From Spinacia oleracea (Eukaryota > Streptophyta > Magnoliopsida > Caryophyllales > Amaranthaceae), in NCBI RefSeq assembly GCF_020520425.1, contig NC_079488.1:29565247-29629246 (forward strand): a stretch of 64,000 nt of DNA. Reading direction: 5' to 3'. Of this stretch, positions 1-10,467 are shown piece by piece; positions within the stretch are counted from its first letter, which is position 1, and each line of letters begins with the position of its first letter. Position numbers and translations under genes: made by a program. The notes beneath the pieces are model-generated. The model was not told the origin of the DNA, made no database searches, and saw only the letters and a list, made by a program, of their open reading frames with translations.

Positions 1-906
1 CCGAGTTCACTTAGAAACCTGGCTAAAGCCGCTCAACTACTCTCCTCTAAGATGAACCAAGGGTCTTTAACATCTGACATATAGGATAAAAGATCCAGGA
101 CAGTCCTCCAGGAAGCCTAATTTGAAGGTTATATGTCTCGTGATACAGACAAAAAAAAGAACAGCAAATACACATCTAAAAGCACCACAAAGAAGCACAA
201 ACGTCCACATATATCTACAGAAAAAAGTAATTAACAAACGTAATGCACTTCGACACATAGCACAAGAAAGGAAGAGAAGAGAACCTTGCGGCAGGAATAT
301 CCACACCGCAAGCTTTTGCTCCATACGTTCCACAATATCACCCTAGAATTAAATTGAAATAAGAACAAATCAAATGCATTCCATTACAGTTTCTTCAGTT
401 GTTCCTGGTTTTTATAAAGTTCACTAATGAACTTATGCAACTGCTTGATCATTCTGTTTAAATGCATATAAGGCATTTGAGTTTTCTAGAAATTAGTTGC
501 TTCATTATTCTGTTTAAATGCATATAAGGCAGATTAAACATTCATTAGGAAGGAGATTAAACATTCATTAGGCAGATTTAACACTTGAGCAGATTTACAA
601 CTGAATCACAAATACTCCTCTTATGCAAAGCACTCTTGTGAGGTATATTGTCAAAAGCTACTAACCAACCAAAGAACTCATATGCGTTCTGCTAGTTGTG
701 GTCCAGAAATTCAAACATTTCAACAAACAAGTTCCTCAAAAATGAAACACAATGCAACAAGGCTTTCAAATGTTATTGCAAAGTTAATGGGACATGAGGA
801 CAGAATACTCCAAAAATGCCAAAATTCAAGTAAACCAGAACAAAGTTCACAGCAGCCAGAAAATAGCAAAATAAATGAATTGCAACATACAGATCGATTA
901 GCAAAA
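1..906. other. Left flank of the tandem array, non-coding
   Basis: This is the only part of the window that is not part of a tandem unit. It is AT-rich and I see no convincing gene; the short open frames lack codon bias and similarity that I recognise. It holds a repeat block at 456-598 that matches the upstream region of the CACTA transposase gene. It may therefore be the genuine outer end of the CACTA element that units 2 and 3 have lost. Confidence 0.5.
456..598. repeat. CACTA subterminal-like repeat block, left copy
   Basis: Short motifs containing GCATATAAGGCAGATTAAAC and ATTCATTAGGAAGGAG recur here. The same motifs in the same order and orientation occur at 12373-12530, upstream of the transposase gene. 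Repeated short motifs near both ends are typical of CACTA elements, where the transposase binds them. Here the two blocks are direct copies rather than mirrored, so they could instead be a segmental duplication. Confidence 0.5.
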
Positions 907-920
907 TAAATGAATTGCAA
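864..920. repeat. 22-bp direct repeat at the array's left breakpoint
   Basis: The sequence starting TAGCAAAATAAATGAATTGC occurs at 864-885 and again at 899-920. Homology with units 2 and 3 begins inside the second copy, at about 907, so the repeat straddles the array border. Confidence 0.7.
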
Positions 921-1505
921 TGTAAAACTTTACACCTAAACAAGGATGGTAGGAGCCAGAAAATAGAAGATCAAGATGGTATTGTGGCCAGCATAAATTT
1001 GAGAAAATATCAGACCAATATGAAAAGCACCTGGCCAATTCACAGGAAAGTCCGACCCCCCCCCCCCCCAAGGTGATTTAGCTTAACAACTAGCAGAAAC
1101 CTACAACCTGAAGTTCCATGTAAATCAAAAGTTTTAGCAGCCATGTTGACAACTGACCTGAACATTGCAGAATGCAATCACTGAATACACATTTACACAG
1201 ATTAGTAACCATAAAAGTTAAGGGTTATTTACTGTGCACTATCCTAATTTCAAACCTGAAATCTCACATGACTACACAAGAACATGAAAAGAGAATAAAA
1301 AACAGGTATGTTCTTGCCAAGCAATCACAATATTTCAGATACAATGACCTTCCCGGTGATTTCCAATTTGCAAAACCATCAAAAAAAAGATAACTAGAGG
1401 GCCTTCGGTAGGTTCCATGCATAAGTATGTATATCTATAAACTTAAAGGAAATCTACATAAACAAGCTAAAAGAATAAAAATTAACTTCAATGCAGGCAC
1501 ACAAA

Positions 1506-1700
1506 TTAACTTACTGTGATGTTCTCATAAACTTCATTAAGGACTTCTTTAGGAACTTCATCCCAATCACTGTAATTGATATTCACCCGTTCACGAGCGA
1601 CTACACCAATATAAGAGGCGAAATATTCCTTGTTATCCCCAACAGGTATTTTATTGCGATTCCATTCTAAGGAGAGTTTTTCTCCGAATTGATTTTCCAA
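1506..1700 (-). pseudogene. CACTA second-gene exon (Transposase_24/TNP1-like), unit 1
   Basis: A 64-residue open frame contains the segment FASYIGVVARERVNINYSDW followed by a DEVPKEV-like stretch. This resembles the 'plant transposase (Ptta/En/Spm)' domain found in the second gene of CACTA elements. A canonical splice donor (GTAAGT) follows the codons for ENIT, so the last residues of the open frame are probably intronic. It lies just downstream of the DUF4216 piece of the first gene and on the same strand, which is the usual CACTA gene order. I could not find the following exons, so I treat it as a remnant. Confidence 0.6.
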
Positions 1701-1853
1701 CTATTCCAACTACTGTACGACCCGTTGCTTTCTTTGTCTTTCTTCCCATCAACCTACAAACATACAAATTCCATTAAACAACATAACTAAATCATTATAT
1801 TAAGATAAATATAACCATTTTATACTAAAATTAGGTTTATTAAGTTAGTCAAT

Positions 1854-2300
1854 TTAACCTCTACGACGACGCTTTTTAGGTCGATTTCCACCACTATTTT
1901 CATCCGCACACCAAATCCCTTCTTCATGGTCACTACGTACATATGCCGATATATCATCAATACTTTCATTCACATTATGTATCTCAAAGGGAGGAGATCT
2001 TTCCTCGGACACAATATTGTCATCATGGTCATCAAAGACATATCGAGGTTTCGATGTTAGAACAACTGACCTTTTTTTATCAAGTGGGTCAGTCATATAA
2101 AACACTTGTTTAGCTTGACTAGCCAAAATATAAGGATCTTCTTTGCTACCAAGTTTGTTAAGATTCATTGAAGTATGCCCTAAGCTATCAGATATAACGT
2201 TGTTGTTATTGTCAACCCATTTACAACCAAATACAGGTATTGAAAACCCCACATAATGCAACTTGACGAATAATTTCAAATCTAAGTCATTAGCATTTGA
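1854..2300 (-). pseudogene. CACTA transposase C-terminal region (DUF4216), unit 1
   Basis: The reading frame carries the hallmarks of DUF4216, the domain at the C-terminal end of many plant CACTA transposases: VFGCKWVD, then a G-x-T-x-x-N-L stretch, then KEDPYILASQAKQVFYMTDP and PRYVFDD. It ends with an acidic stretch and a basic tail (KKRRRRG). Its upstream coding sequence is missing: at about 2290-2330 the frame runs into degenerate copia reverse transcriptase. The rest of the transposase lies more than 8 kb away at 10468-12148. The piece is therefore the tail of a gene split by a retroelement insertion plus a deletion. Confidence 0.75.
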
Positions 2301-2329
2301 ATGTTATTTCACAATAGAGAGATATGTGT

Positions 2330-2760
2330 GTGATACACATAGGACCAATTAAGTTTTACGTACTCCCACTAAACTTCTTATATATCTATAAGAGTCATGT
2401 ACATTTTATGAAACTAAAATACTTATTAGCTTCACTAAAATACATTTCTAATTCCCAATTGCCTGCTTAAATCTGTACTTAAATTTCATAAGCTAGCTTT
2501 CCTTTTCAAGGATTTATTTGGATCCACAAATCCTATGACATGTCATGTACATAGTTTCTTCCAACATTTGATTGAGGAATACGTCTTGTCATCCAATTGC
2601 CATATTTACCAATATGCAATCATTGCTTGATTTATAGACTTGAGCATTACGATTATTCATGAGGTTTCAACATAATCCATGCCATGAATTTGCTTGTAAC
2701 CTTTAGCAACTAATCTAGCTTTGTGTGTGAACACAATTCCATGTTTGATGGTTTTTATCC
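2330..2760 (-). pseudogene. Decayed copia reverse transcriptase fragment, unit 1
   Basis: Reading the minus strand from 2740 gives GIVFTHKARLVAKGYKQ followed by a G-M-D-Y-x-E-T motif. This matches the start of the copia-type reverse transcriptase domain (KARLVAKG..Q..G.DY.ET). Downstream, in shifted frames, are weaker matches to later RT segments, with stop codons in between. No catalytic YVDD box is preserved. Confidence 0.7.
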
Positions 2761-5700
2761 TTAAAACAAACTTGCAACAAATAGGTGTGAAACTATTCTT
2801 GCAAATCAACAAAATAACAATTTTGTCATCAAAACATTGAGTATGTTTTATGGCCTCTAACCATCTAAAACATTGGAGTCTATATATGGACTCTAACCAT
2901 TTTAGGGAATCTATATTTCGTCATAGCTTTCTTGCAAGTCACAAACTCATTAATGACAATACTTTGACTGCAAGTTGTAGGTTTCTTCACTATCTAATAG
3001 AAGAATCTCATAGTTTCATTGACATGAACTCTATGTTTACTTGGGTATAGAACATCAAACAATAGAATATCAACAGACACTTGAAAGTCCTTTGAATATT
3101 CTGTTCTCCTTGAAGCACTTGTAAATTCTTCTAAGAGATGTCAATTCTTTTATGCCACTTCTAAAGTCCTTCAAGAATAAGTTCGGATTTTCTGAAGCAC
3201 TTCGAAAAGCCTCCGGAATGTCCGTTTATGTTTGTTGTTCGCCTCGAAGACTTTCGAGGTCTATTTTCTCCCACTTGTCATTTTGGAAACGAATCTCCAA
3301 AAGGACATTATTTCGAGCAAACAAACATTATGTTCTCAAAAATTCGTGGTAGAAACAATACCCTTGTGTCTCATTTGAATAAATCACAATGAAAGATATA
3401 TCTATACTTGGGCCTTAGTTTGTTGAATAACAAACACTAAGCTCCCACTGAGCTTAGGAACTCTTTAGATATATTATGAAAAGATATTCTGAAATTACTT
3501 TTCAATAGCTTTGACGAATTTGGTTTAGTTTGGTGGTAGTTGAGCATTTTGTTTAGAAATTATAGGAAAAGTCTTTATGAATCATCATTGACCGAATCAA
3601 GTACTAATTGACTTCGATCATTCCAACTTAGATATGCCATATCTTATGGAGCTAGATCGTGAAATTACAACACACAATCATTGATGATCATTTTTTGTCT
3701 CAAGTAATCATCAACATGATCTATCCTAGATCTTTATGATTTCTTGTCAAGTGGATTTTATACTTCGGAATCTTTGAACTAGCCAAACAGATTCAAACTT
3801 ATATCACATTGAGTAAATGATCCAATATTCACTCAAATCCAGGTGATATAATAAAGTCATAAAATATTTCTTTAGCTTTGAACTCTATTGTCTAGGCGTT
3901 CTAACAATAGTCCATATCCTTTTGTTACTTTCAACTAGCTTGTCTTGAATTGATCTAGAAATCAACTAACTTTTAAAAGTCCATTAAAATAGAGCTTTTG
4001 AATGTTAACTTGTTGATATGGTCTAAGTAACAATGCCAAAGATTTGTGGAACTCAAATCAAGAGATTGATTTGAACCTGGTAAAGTTTTTATTGTTAAAG
4101 AGTTGTTTGTTTAAATCAAGCATATTGACTCAACCCGTAAATGACCATTTCATTCAAATAAACAAACGAACATTGTTTTTGTTCTTCTAAATGTGAGTCT
4201 TTCTGTGTTTGAAAACAGAAATTTAGGTATGCTGATTATGGAACAAAATATCCATTAAGTTCCAGCCTTGAAAGGACTTAAAACAAACTAGATGACCCTA
4301 CAACTAATGTAGCATTCCCATGCTTCATTTTCCACTTGCAGGTCATTAGTGTAGCCTAGCTTCCATTGTTTGAGTTATTACCGAAGTAAGAACCTCAAGC
4401 GGTATATGATACCAAGTAAGTTTGATTGCTAGGTCACTTCTCTTTAAACATAAACTTATAGGTAGAAACGGAATTGTAAATTCCTTTCATTTGTTCCTTT
4501 GTTTTCCTATTTCTTGTACCTTTTCGTATAGCCTTAAGAACTGAATTCTTTAGTGTTGACTTTTATACTTTGGTTAGACATGTCCAATGTCAATCCAACA
4601 AAGTTCTTACCATTTAGTTTATGTTGAATATTCTGTTTCAACTGGATGATCTTACCAGAAGCTTCTAAAGTTCTCTAAGCATCGATCTATTCGAATGTCT
4701 AGGGACTAGACTCATTCGAGAATTAAATGGACAAAGATATTAGGTTGTTAACCATTGGTAAAGCTGAACGTTTAAACTCAATGCTTTATGATCTCAAAAC
4801 TACATTGTATTTTGAATCTACAAGCACCAATCGGTTTGCCATTCGACTTTGATATCGAAAACAACCATAAAAGTCGCTAAAAGAAACGTACATTTTAAAT
4901 TGCTCGTTTTCTCTCATTTCCATGAATCATTCTTGGATTCATTACCAATCGAGGAAATTTACTGTTGCCTTTCTAAAGGATTTACTGCAGTGAAAGATAT
5001 TTAATTATAAACAATAATTAAAACATACATTGAAGCATGCAAAGTCTAAACATTTACCATGAATAATAACTTGAAAATTAAAGCAATTATGCAATTCAAA
5101 CAAGTTATTAGCATTTTATTCGATTTTATTGTTCCGGCAGGTGTGAATAAAATTATTCTAAGATCCTAAAACCATTGAAGAATTAAGCACATTATGTTGA
5201 CTCAATCCTAAAACATTTTAGGTAAGCAAAAACCTTTTGCTAATAGTCTAGAAACTACTCTTGGTTGATAGGTACGTCTAAGAACTTATTAGGTAAACCT
5301 ATCGATTTTGCCACGACATAAAAGGACTCCTTACTTATATCGTTGAGTTTCACCAAAACTAACATGTACTCACAATTATTTGTGTACCTTACCCCTTTAG
5401 GACCAATAAGTAACACCTGGCTGAGCGAAAACTATTACTAGATTGATGTAAAGGATGTCCAAGCAAGTGTTTATTTTGGCATGGCACCTTTTAACTCAAT
5501 TTTTAAGTTTGGAACTTAAGGCTCTTACTATGTTGGTTGGATTTTAAGTGAACTAAAATCCTTAATCATGCAACATAATCAAGCCACAATCTCATGCATA
5601 ATTAAGACATATTTAAAACAATAAATAACTTAAAGCATGCATAAGATAAATGTGATCTAGTATGGCCCGACTTCATCTTGAAGCTTCAACTTCAAAGTCT

Positions 5701-6460
5701 GTCTTGAAAATGGAAACTTCGTCTTGAATTTAACCGTGGGAGGCGCCATTTTCTCCAAATAAGATAAGCTATAATTAAACTAATTACAACTATTTGATGG
5801 TACGCAGACCATATTTAAATTTAAAAATAAATTTGGTGCATTAGACCAATTATATTCAAATTAATGGTACGCATACCATATTTTCTATCCTATTTGGGCC
5901 ATACTAGTCACTTCATAACCTGCCAAACAGTACATATACAATATATACCATTCATCCATTCATTATCATGAATGGCCCACATAATTGGTTAGTTAAAACA
6001 CATTGTATGCATCACATAAATATTTGCAGCAATTAATCAAGGGCACCAATAATCTACAAATTATTCAGTCCTTATTACTTCTAATCAAGTTGTTTAACCT
6101 TAAAGGATTTGTAGACCTAATCAAGAGTTTATGACTAAAAGGGGCTCCCACTTAAACCAATAAATTCATATGCTTTACTAATTTTAAACATAAAAATATA
6201 TTTCTAGTCTAACCGGAAACATACAAATTGAATTAAAATTTAAACCTCATATAAATTTATAATCGAATCCATTAATTTAATTTATTTCAGTTGAATTAAA
6301 CGAATTTAAATTAATTCAAGATTTAATTTTAGTAAAATAATTAGTATAAATGAAATTTATAATAATTATAATATTCAAAATTAAAATCCAAGAAAACAAT
6401 TTAAATTTCGAATTTTAAATTTAATTAAAATCGTTTCCGAACTGAAAATTAAAAATTAAA
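2761..6460. other. Non-coding interior of the copia remnant, unit 1
   Basis: This is AT-rich sequence without a supportable open frame on either strand. It corresponds in position to the gag-pol body of the retroelement, but gag, protease and integrase can no longer be read. Small open frames at 2850-3050 and 3152-3352 lie antisense to the element and are taken to be chance. Confidence 0.55.
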
Positions 6461-6464
6461 TTCA

Positions 6465-6905
6465 AAGCGCATCAATCGGGTCAAGACGAGGCCATGGGCT
6501 TGCGCCCATGCCCCGTCGAGTCCACGAGGCAGCTCGCCCCTCACGAGTGATCGCAAAGCAAGGCATGAGCAGCTGCCACGCGCAAACGCAGCAAGCCGAG
6601 CCACGCTTGCGCGCAGCATCGCTCGCTGCTTAGTAGCGCAGCAGTTGCTTGGCGAGGCTGGGCGAGGCAGCGCTCGTGCTGCGAGGCACCCCTCGCTGCC
6701 CGCGCGCGCGCGCCTGCCATGCTCGCTCGCCTTGCTCCTTCTCCCACACGCCCATGCATCATCGCAGCACTCGACGCAAGGCAGGGCTGCTGCCTTGTGC
6801 TCGCGTGCTACTCGCCTTGCTCGCTGCATTCGTACCGCATGGGCGACGAGCTCCCTTGCTCGTCGTCACATGCCCGCACTATACAACACCCCTTAAGGGT
6901 AACAC
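6465..6905. other. GC-rich island in the retroelement leader, unit 1
   Basis: A block of about 440 bp, rich in GCGC and CTCGC motifs, stands out sharply from the AT-rich sequence on both sides. Several overlapping open frames of 70-126 codons exist on both strands because stop codons are rare in GC-rich sequence; none looks like a protein. It lies between the primer-binding site and the decayed coding body, in the position of the element's 5' leader. Confidence 0.6.
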
Positions 6906-7658
6906 GTAGCGTCCGTTGCTTTGTGCGTGCAAGTTTTATGAGCGAATTGCATAAAATTAAAACTTTTATTTCCAAAATTAATGACAAATTAATAAATCAT
7001 ATTAATTTCATAATTTTAGGGCGAAAAATCGAAAATTTATTTAATTAATTAATTTCCGATTAACATGGATTCAAATCTAGGTCATAAAAATTTAAAATTT
7101 AACAAAAATTAATAATTTTTATGGTGGTTTTTAATCATATGCATCTAATTAAATTATTAATTAATTATGAAAAACAAATCAAATCTAAATTATTCGAATT
7201 TCAACAAATTAATCATAATTACAAATTAGATTGTATAATTAACAAGGCTAGGCATTCAAACTTGTTAAACATATACAGTAGGTCAATCAAAAATTCAAGA
7301 TTTATCAACAAGAATCGCAAATATTTAATTTAACATCTTAAATTTTCAAACTTTTGCGTTCGAAAAACTAAAACCTCCGATAAGTCATAGTTAGACTTCG
7401 AATTTGGGAATTCTGGGTTTCGGCGAAAATTATTATTTTTTGTCAAAATTTTAGAATGCCTTTTACATGCGGAATTGACACAAAAATCACTCGATTTGGT
7501 TGAGTAACGAACATTCTGCCGAAAAACTGCGTACATATAATTGAATAAACGCAATTTGCAATTAATTAACAATTACGAAAATTAATCACCCCTTTTAATT
7601 CCTTGCAAATTTGTAATATTTAACCATGTTTATGCAATTTCGATTATGAAAATAATAA

Positions 7659-7674
7659 GAGGCTCGTGATACCA
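7659..7674 (-). promoter_or_regulatory. Primer-binding site (initiator tRNA-Met type), unit 1
   Basis: On the minus strand, TGGTATCACGAGCC begins one base inside the LTR end. It matches the plant initiator-methionine tRNA primer-binding sequence TGGTATCAGAGCC apart from one extra C. This fixes the retroelement's orientation and identifies the sequence to its right as the 5' LTR. Confidence 0.75.
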
Positions 7675-7876
7675 CTGTTAGGTTATGATACATATGACAA
7701 AACATAAATCATGCGGAAAAACCTTAATGCCAGGAAACATATTATTTACACATAATCATTTAGCATAGAATAGATGCATACACTTTGTAGCGTGCCCTCC
7801 CTAGCTGCGCCCGAACCGAACAAGAACAATTCTTTAGGACTCCAAATGTCGTCCCTCCGTAGATAGTCCACAGTAC

Positions 7877-9254
7877 TGTTAGGTTATGATACATATGACA
7901 ATTCATAAATCATGCGGAAACAACCATTAAGCCAGGAATACATATTATTTACACATAATCATATAGCATAGTCTAGAAGCATACTCTTTGTTGCGTGCCT
8001 TCCCTAGCTGCGCCCGAACCGAACAAGAACAAGTCTTTAGGACTCCAAGTGTCGTCCCTCCGTAGATAGTCCACAGCACGTCCGGATCCGCCTTAAGATT
8101 GACCAACTAGAATCGCCCTCAAGGTACTAATAATTTCGGCACTTTTAGGCAAGGTATGTGACTGAATTTTTCTCTCAAAAACTCACTTTGAATACTTGAA
8201 AACTCGTTATAAATTGTGAACCCAGGCCACATATTTATAGGGGTATGGAAAGAGAATTGGAATCCTACTAGGATACGAATTAATTAAATTAGAATCCTAG
8301 TGGAACTCTTATTTAATTAATTTATCTTTTAGGATTAGGAATTTAATCATTAAACGAATTCTATACGCTTTAGGATTCGAGTAACACACTTCGAGTAATA
8401 CACTAGCACCGCACGCAGGCCTTGCGGCCCACGCACAGCGCCAGCCCACTCGTGGCAGCCCCGCGCGCGCGCCCAAGCTTCGGCTGGGCCTGGCTTTTGC
8501 GCTGGGCCTGGTCGCATGCTTGGCGTGTGGTTGTTGCGCTTGGCTTGCTGGGCGATGGCCCGGCTTCGTGCTGGGCCTTCGTCTGGCAGGCCTCGTCCGA
8601 TGCTAATTCGTACGATGCGCTTCCGATTAAATTCTCGATTCCGGAATTCATTTCCGATACGAACAATATTTAATATTTCCGATTCCGGAATTAATTTCCG
8701 TTTCGAACAAATATCTAATATTTCCGTTTCCGGAATTATTTTCCGATTCCGATAATATTTCCGATTCAGACAATATTTCCGTTTCCGGCAATATTTCCGA
8801 TTCCGGCAATATTTCTATTTCCGATAATATTTTCCGATACGTACCATGTTTCCGTTTCCGGCAACATCTACGACTTGGATAATATTTATATTTCCGATAC
8901 GATCCATATTTCCGTTTCCGGCAATATCATCGTTTCCGGAGTATTCATTTCTTGCCTGTGACGATCTCAGCTCCCACTGAAACCAAGATCCGTCGATTCC
9001 GAATATCCATAGTTGGAGTATTTAATGCCATTAAATACTTGATCCGTTTACGTACTATTTGTGTGACCCTACGGGTTCAGTCAAGAGTAAGCTGTGGATT
9101 AATATCATTAATTCCACTTGAACTGAAGCGGCCTCTAGCTAGGCATTCAGCTCACTTGATCTCACTGAATTATTAACTTGTTAATTAATACTGAACCGCA
9201 TTTATTAGACTTAACATTGAATGCATACTTGGACCAAGGGCATTATTTCCTTCA
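7877..9254 (-). mobile_element. Solo LTR (1378 bp) with AGTAC target-site duplication, unit 1
   Basis: A complete LTR of the same family, running from TGAAGG to CCTAACA on the minus strand, is bounded by AGTAC at 7872-7876 and AGTAC at 9255-9259. The perfect 5-bp duplication shows an independent insertion into the older LTR. No internal region remains, so the element was reduced to a solo LTR by LTR-LTR recombination. It has its own minus-strand TATA box at 8231-8239 and a GC-rich stretch at 8403-8605. Confidence 0.88.
8620..8945 (-). repeat. Degenerate short tandem array in the LTR, unit 1
   Basis: On the minus strand, variants of CCGGAAACGGAAATATT and CCGGAATCGGAAATATT are repeated more than ten times with few intervening bases. 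The same array occurs in the outer LTR at about 9830-10160. The block lies upstream of the LTR TATA box, in the U3 part, where such arrays often act as enhancers. That role is inferred. Confidence 0.7.
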
Positions 9255-10467
9255 AGTACGTCCGGATCCGCCTCAAGCTTGACCAACTAGAATCGCCCTT
9301 AAGGTAGCTTAGGATTTTCGGTTATATTAGTGCAAGTGTATGGCTGATTTTTCTCCAAAAACTTACCTTTAGAATACTTCAATCGTTTCTATAAATTATG
9401 ACCCTAGGCACTTATTTATAGAGGTATGGAAAAGGAAATGGAATCCCACTAGGATACTAATTAATTAAACTAGAATCCTATTAGGACTCTGACTAATTAA
9501 TTTATCCTTTTAGGATTAGGAATTTAATCATTAAACAAATTCTATACTTTTTAGGTTTCGTATGTTAAAACAAACTCTACACGAGCATGACCCGCAAGCG
9601 TGCAGGCCATGCCCGCGCACAGCCCACACGGCCGCTTGGCCCTCGCGAGCTACAAGCCCACGCGAGAAGCAGCAATGCTCGCAGCTGCGCGCGCTGCCAC
9701 GGCCTGGCCTTGCGCTGGGCCTGGCGTGGCCTTGGCTGTTTGTGTGGCGCGCTTGGCTTGCTTGGCGATGGCCCGGCTTCGTGCTGGCCTTCGTCTGGCA
9801 GGCCTCGTCCGATTCTAATTCGTACGATACGCTTCCGATTAAATTCCCGATTCCGGAATTTATTAACAATACGAACAATATTTAATATTTTCGATTCTGG
9901 AATTAATTTCCGTTTCAAACAAATATTTAATATTTCCGTTTGCGGAATTATTTTCCGATTCCGATAATATTTCCGATTCTGACAATATTTCCGTTTCCGG
10001 CAATATTTCCGATTCCGGCAATATTTCCATTTTCGATAATATTTTCCGATATGTACCATGTTTCCGTTTCCGGCAACATCTACGACTTGGATAATATTTA
10101 TATTTCCGATACGATCCATATTTCCGTTTCCGGCAATATCATCGTTTTCCGGAGTATTCATTTCTTGCTTGTGACGATCTCAGCTCCCACTGAAACCAAG
10201 ATCCGTCGATTCCGAATACCCATAGATGGAGTATTTAATGCCATTAAATACTTGATCCGTTTACGTACTATTTGTGTGACCCTACGGGTTCAGTCAAGAA
10301 TAAGCTGTGGATTAATATCATTAATTCCACTTGAACTGAAGCGGCCTCTAGCTAGGCATTCAGCTCACTTGATCTCACTGAAATATTAACTTGTTAATTA
10401 ATACTGAACCGCATTTATTAGACATAATATTAAATGCATACTTGGACCAAGGGCACTATTTCCTTCA

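Larger units (their letters stand above)
2300..10467 (-). mobile_element. Truncated Ty1-copia-type retroelement inserted in the CACTA transposase, unit 1
   Basis: The element lies on the minus strand. Its 5' LTR is at the right (7676-10467, itself interrupted), a primer-binding site follows at 7659-7674, and a long decayed internal region runs leftward. The only protein trace I can read is a reverse transcriptase fragment at 2330-2760. The 3' LTR and RNase H are missing, because the internal region abuts the CACTA DUF4216 coding sequence at about 2300. From 2760 to 7650 there is no open frame that I can support, so the element is non-autonomous or dead. Confidence 0.7.
7676..10467 (-). mobile_element. 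5' LTR of the copia remnant, split by a nested solo LTR, unit 1
   Basis: On the minus strand this LTR starts TGAAGGAAATAG at 10467 and ends CCTAACA at 7676. Its two halves, 7676-7876 and 9260-10467, form one LTR of about 1.41 kb when the nested insertion at 7877-9254 and one AGTAC copy are discounted. A TATA box (TATAAATAA on the minus strand) lies at 9412-9420. The 10467 edge falls in the coding sequence of the CACTA transposase, just after residues RKELHE, and so marks the insertion point. Confidence 0.8.

Noticed and set aside
1053..1070. Poly-C tract as a regulatory or structured element
   Set aside because: A simple homopolymer of 12-14 C. Useful for telling the copies apart, but it may also be a sequencing-length artefact.
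6449..6909. Overlapping open frames of 70-126 codons in the GC-rich island (and equivalents near 35900 and 52800)
   Set aside because: They overlap on both strands, are low-complexity Ala/Arg/Cys-rich and arise because GC-rich DNA has few stop codons. They resemble no protein.
9577..10161. 194-codon minus-strand frame through the outer LTR (and equivalents in units 2 and 3)
   Set aside because: It is a translation of the short LTR tandem array (NRKYCRKRKYC-like repeats) and a GC-rich stretch, not a gene.
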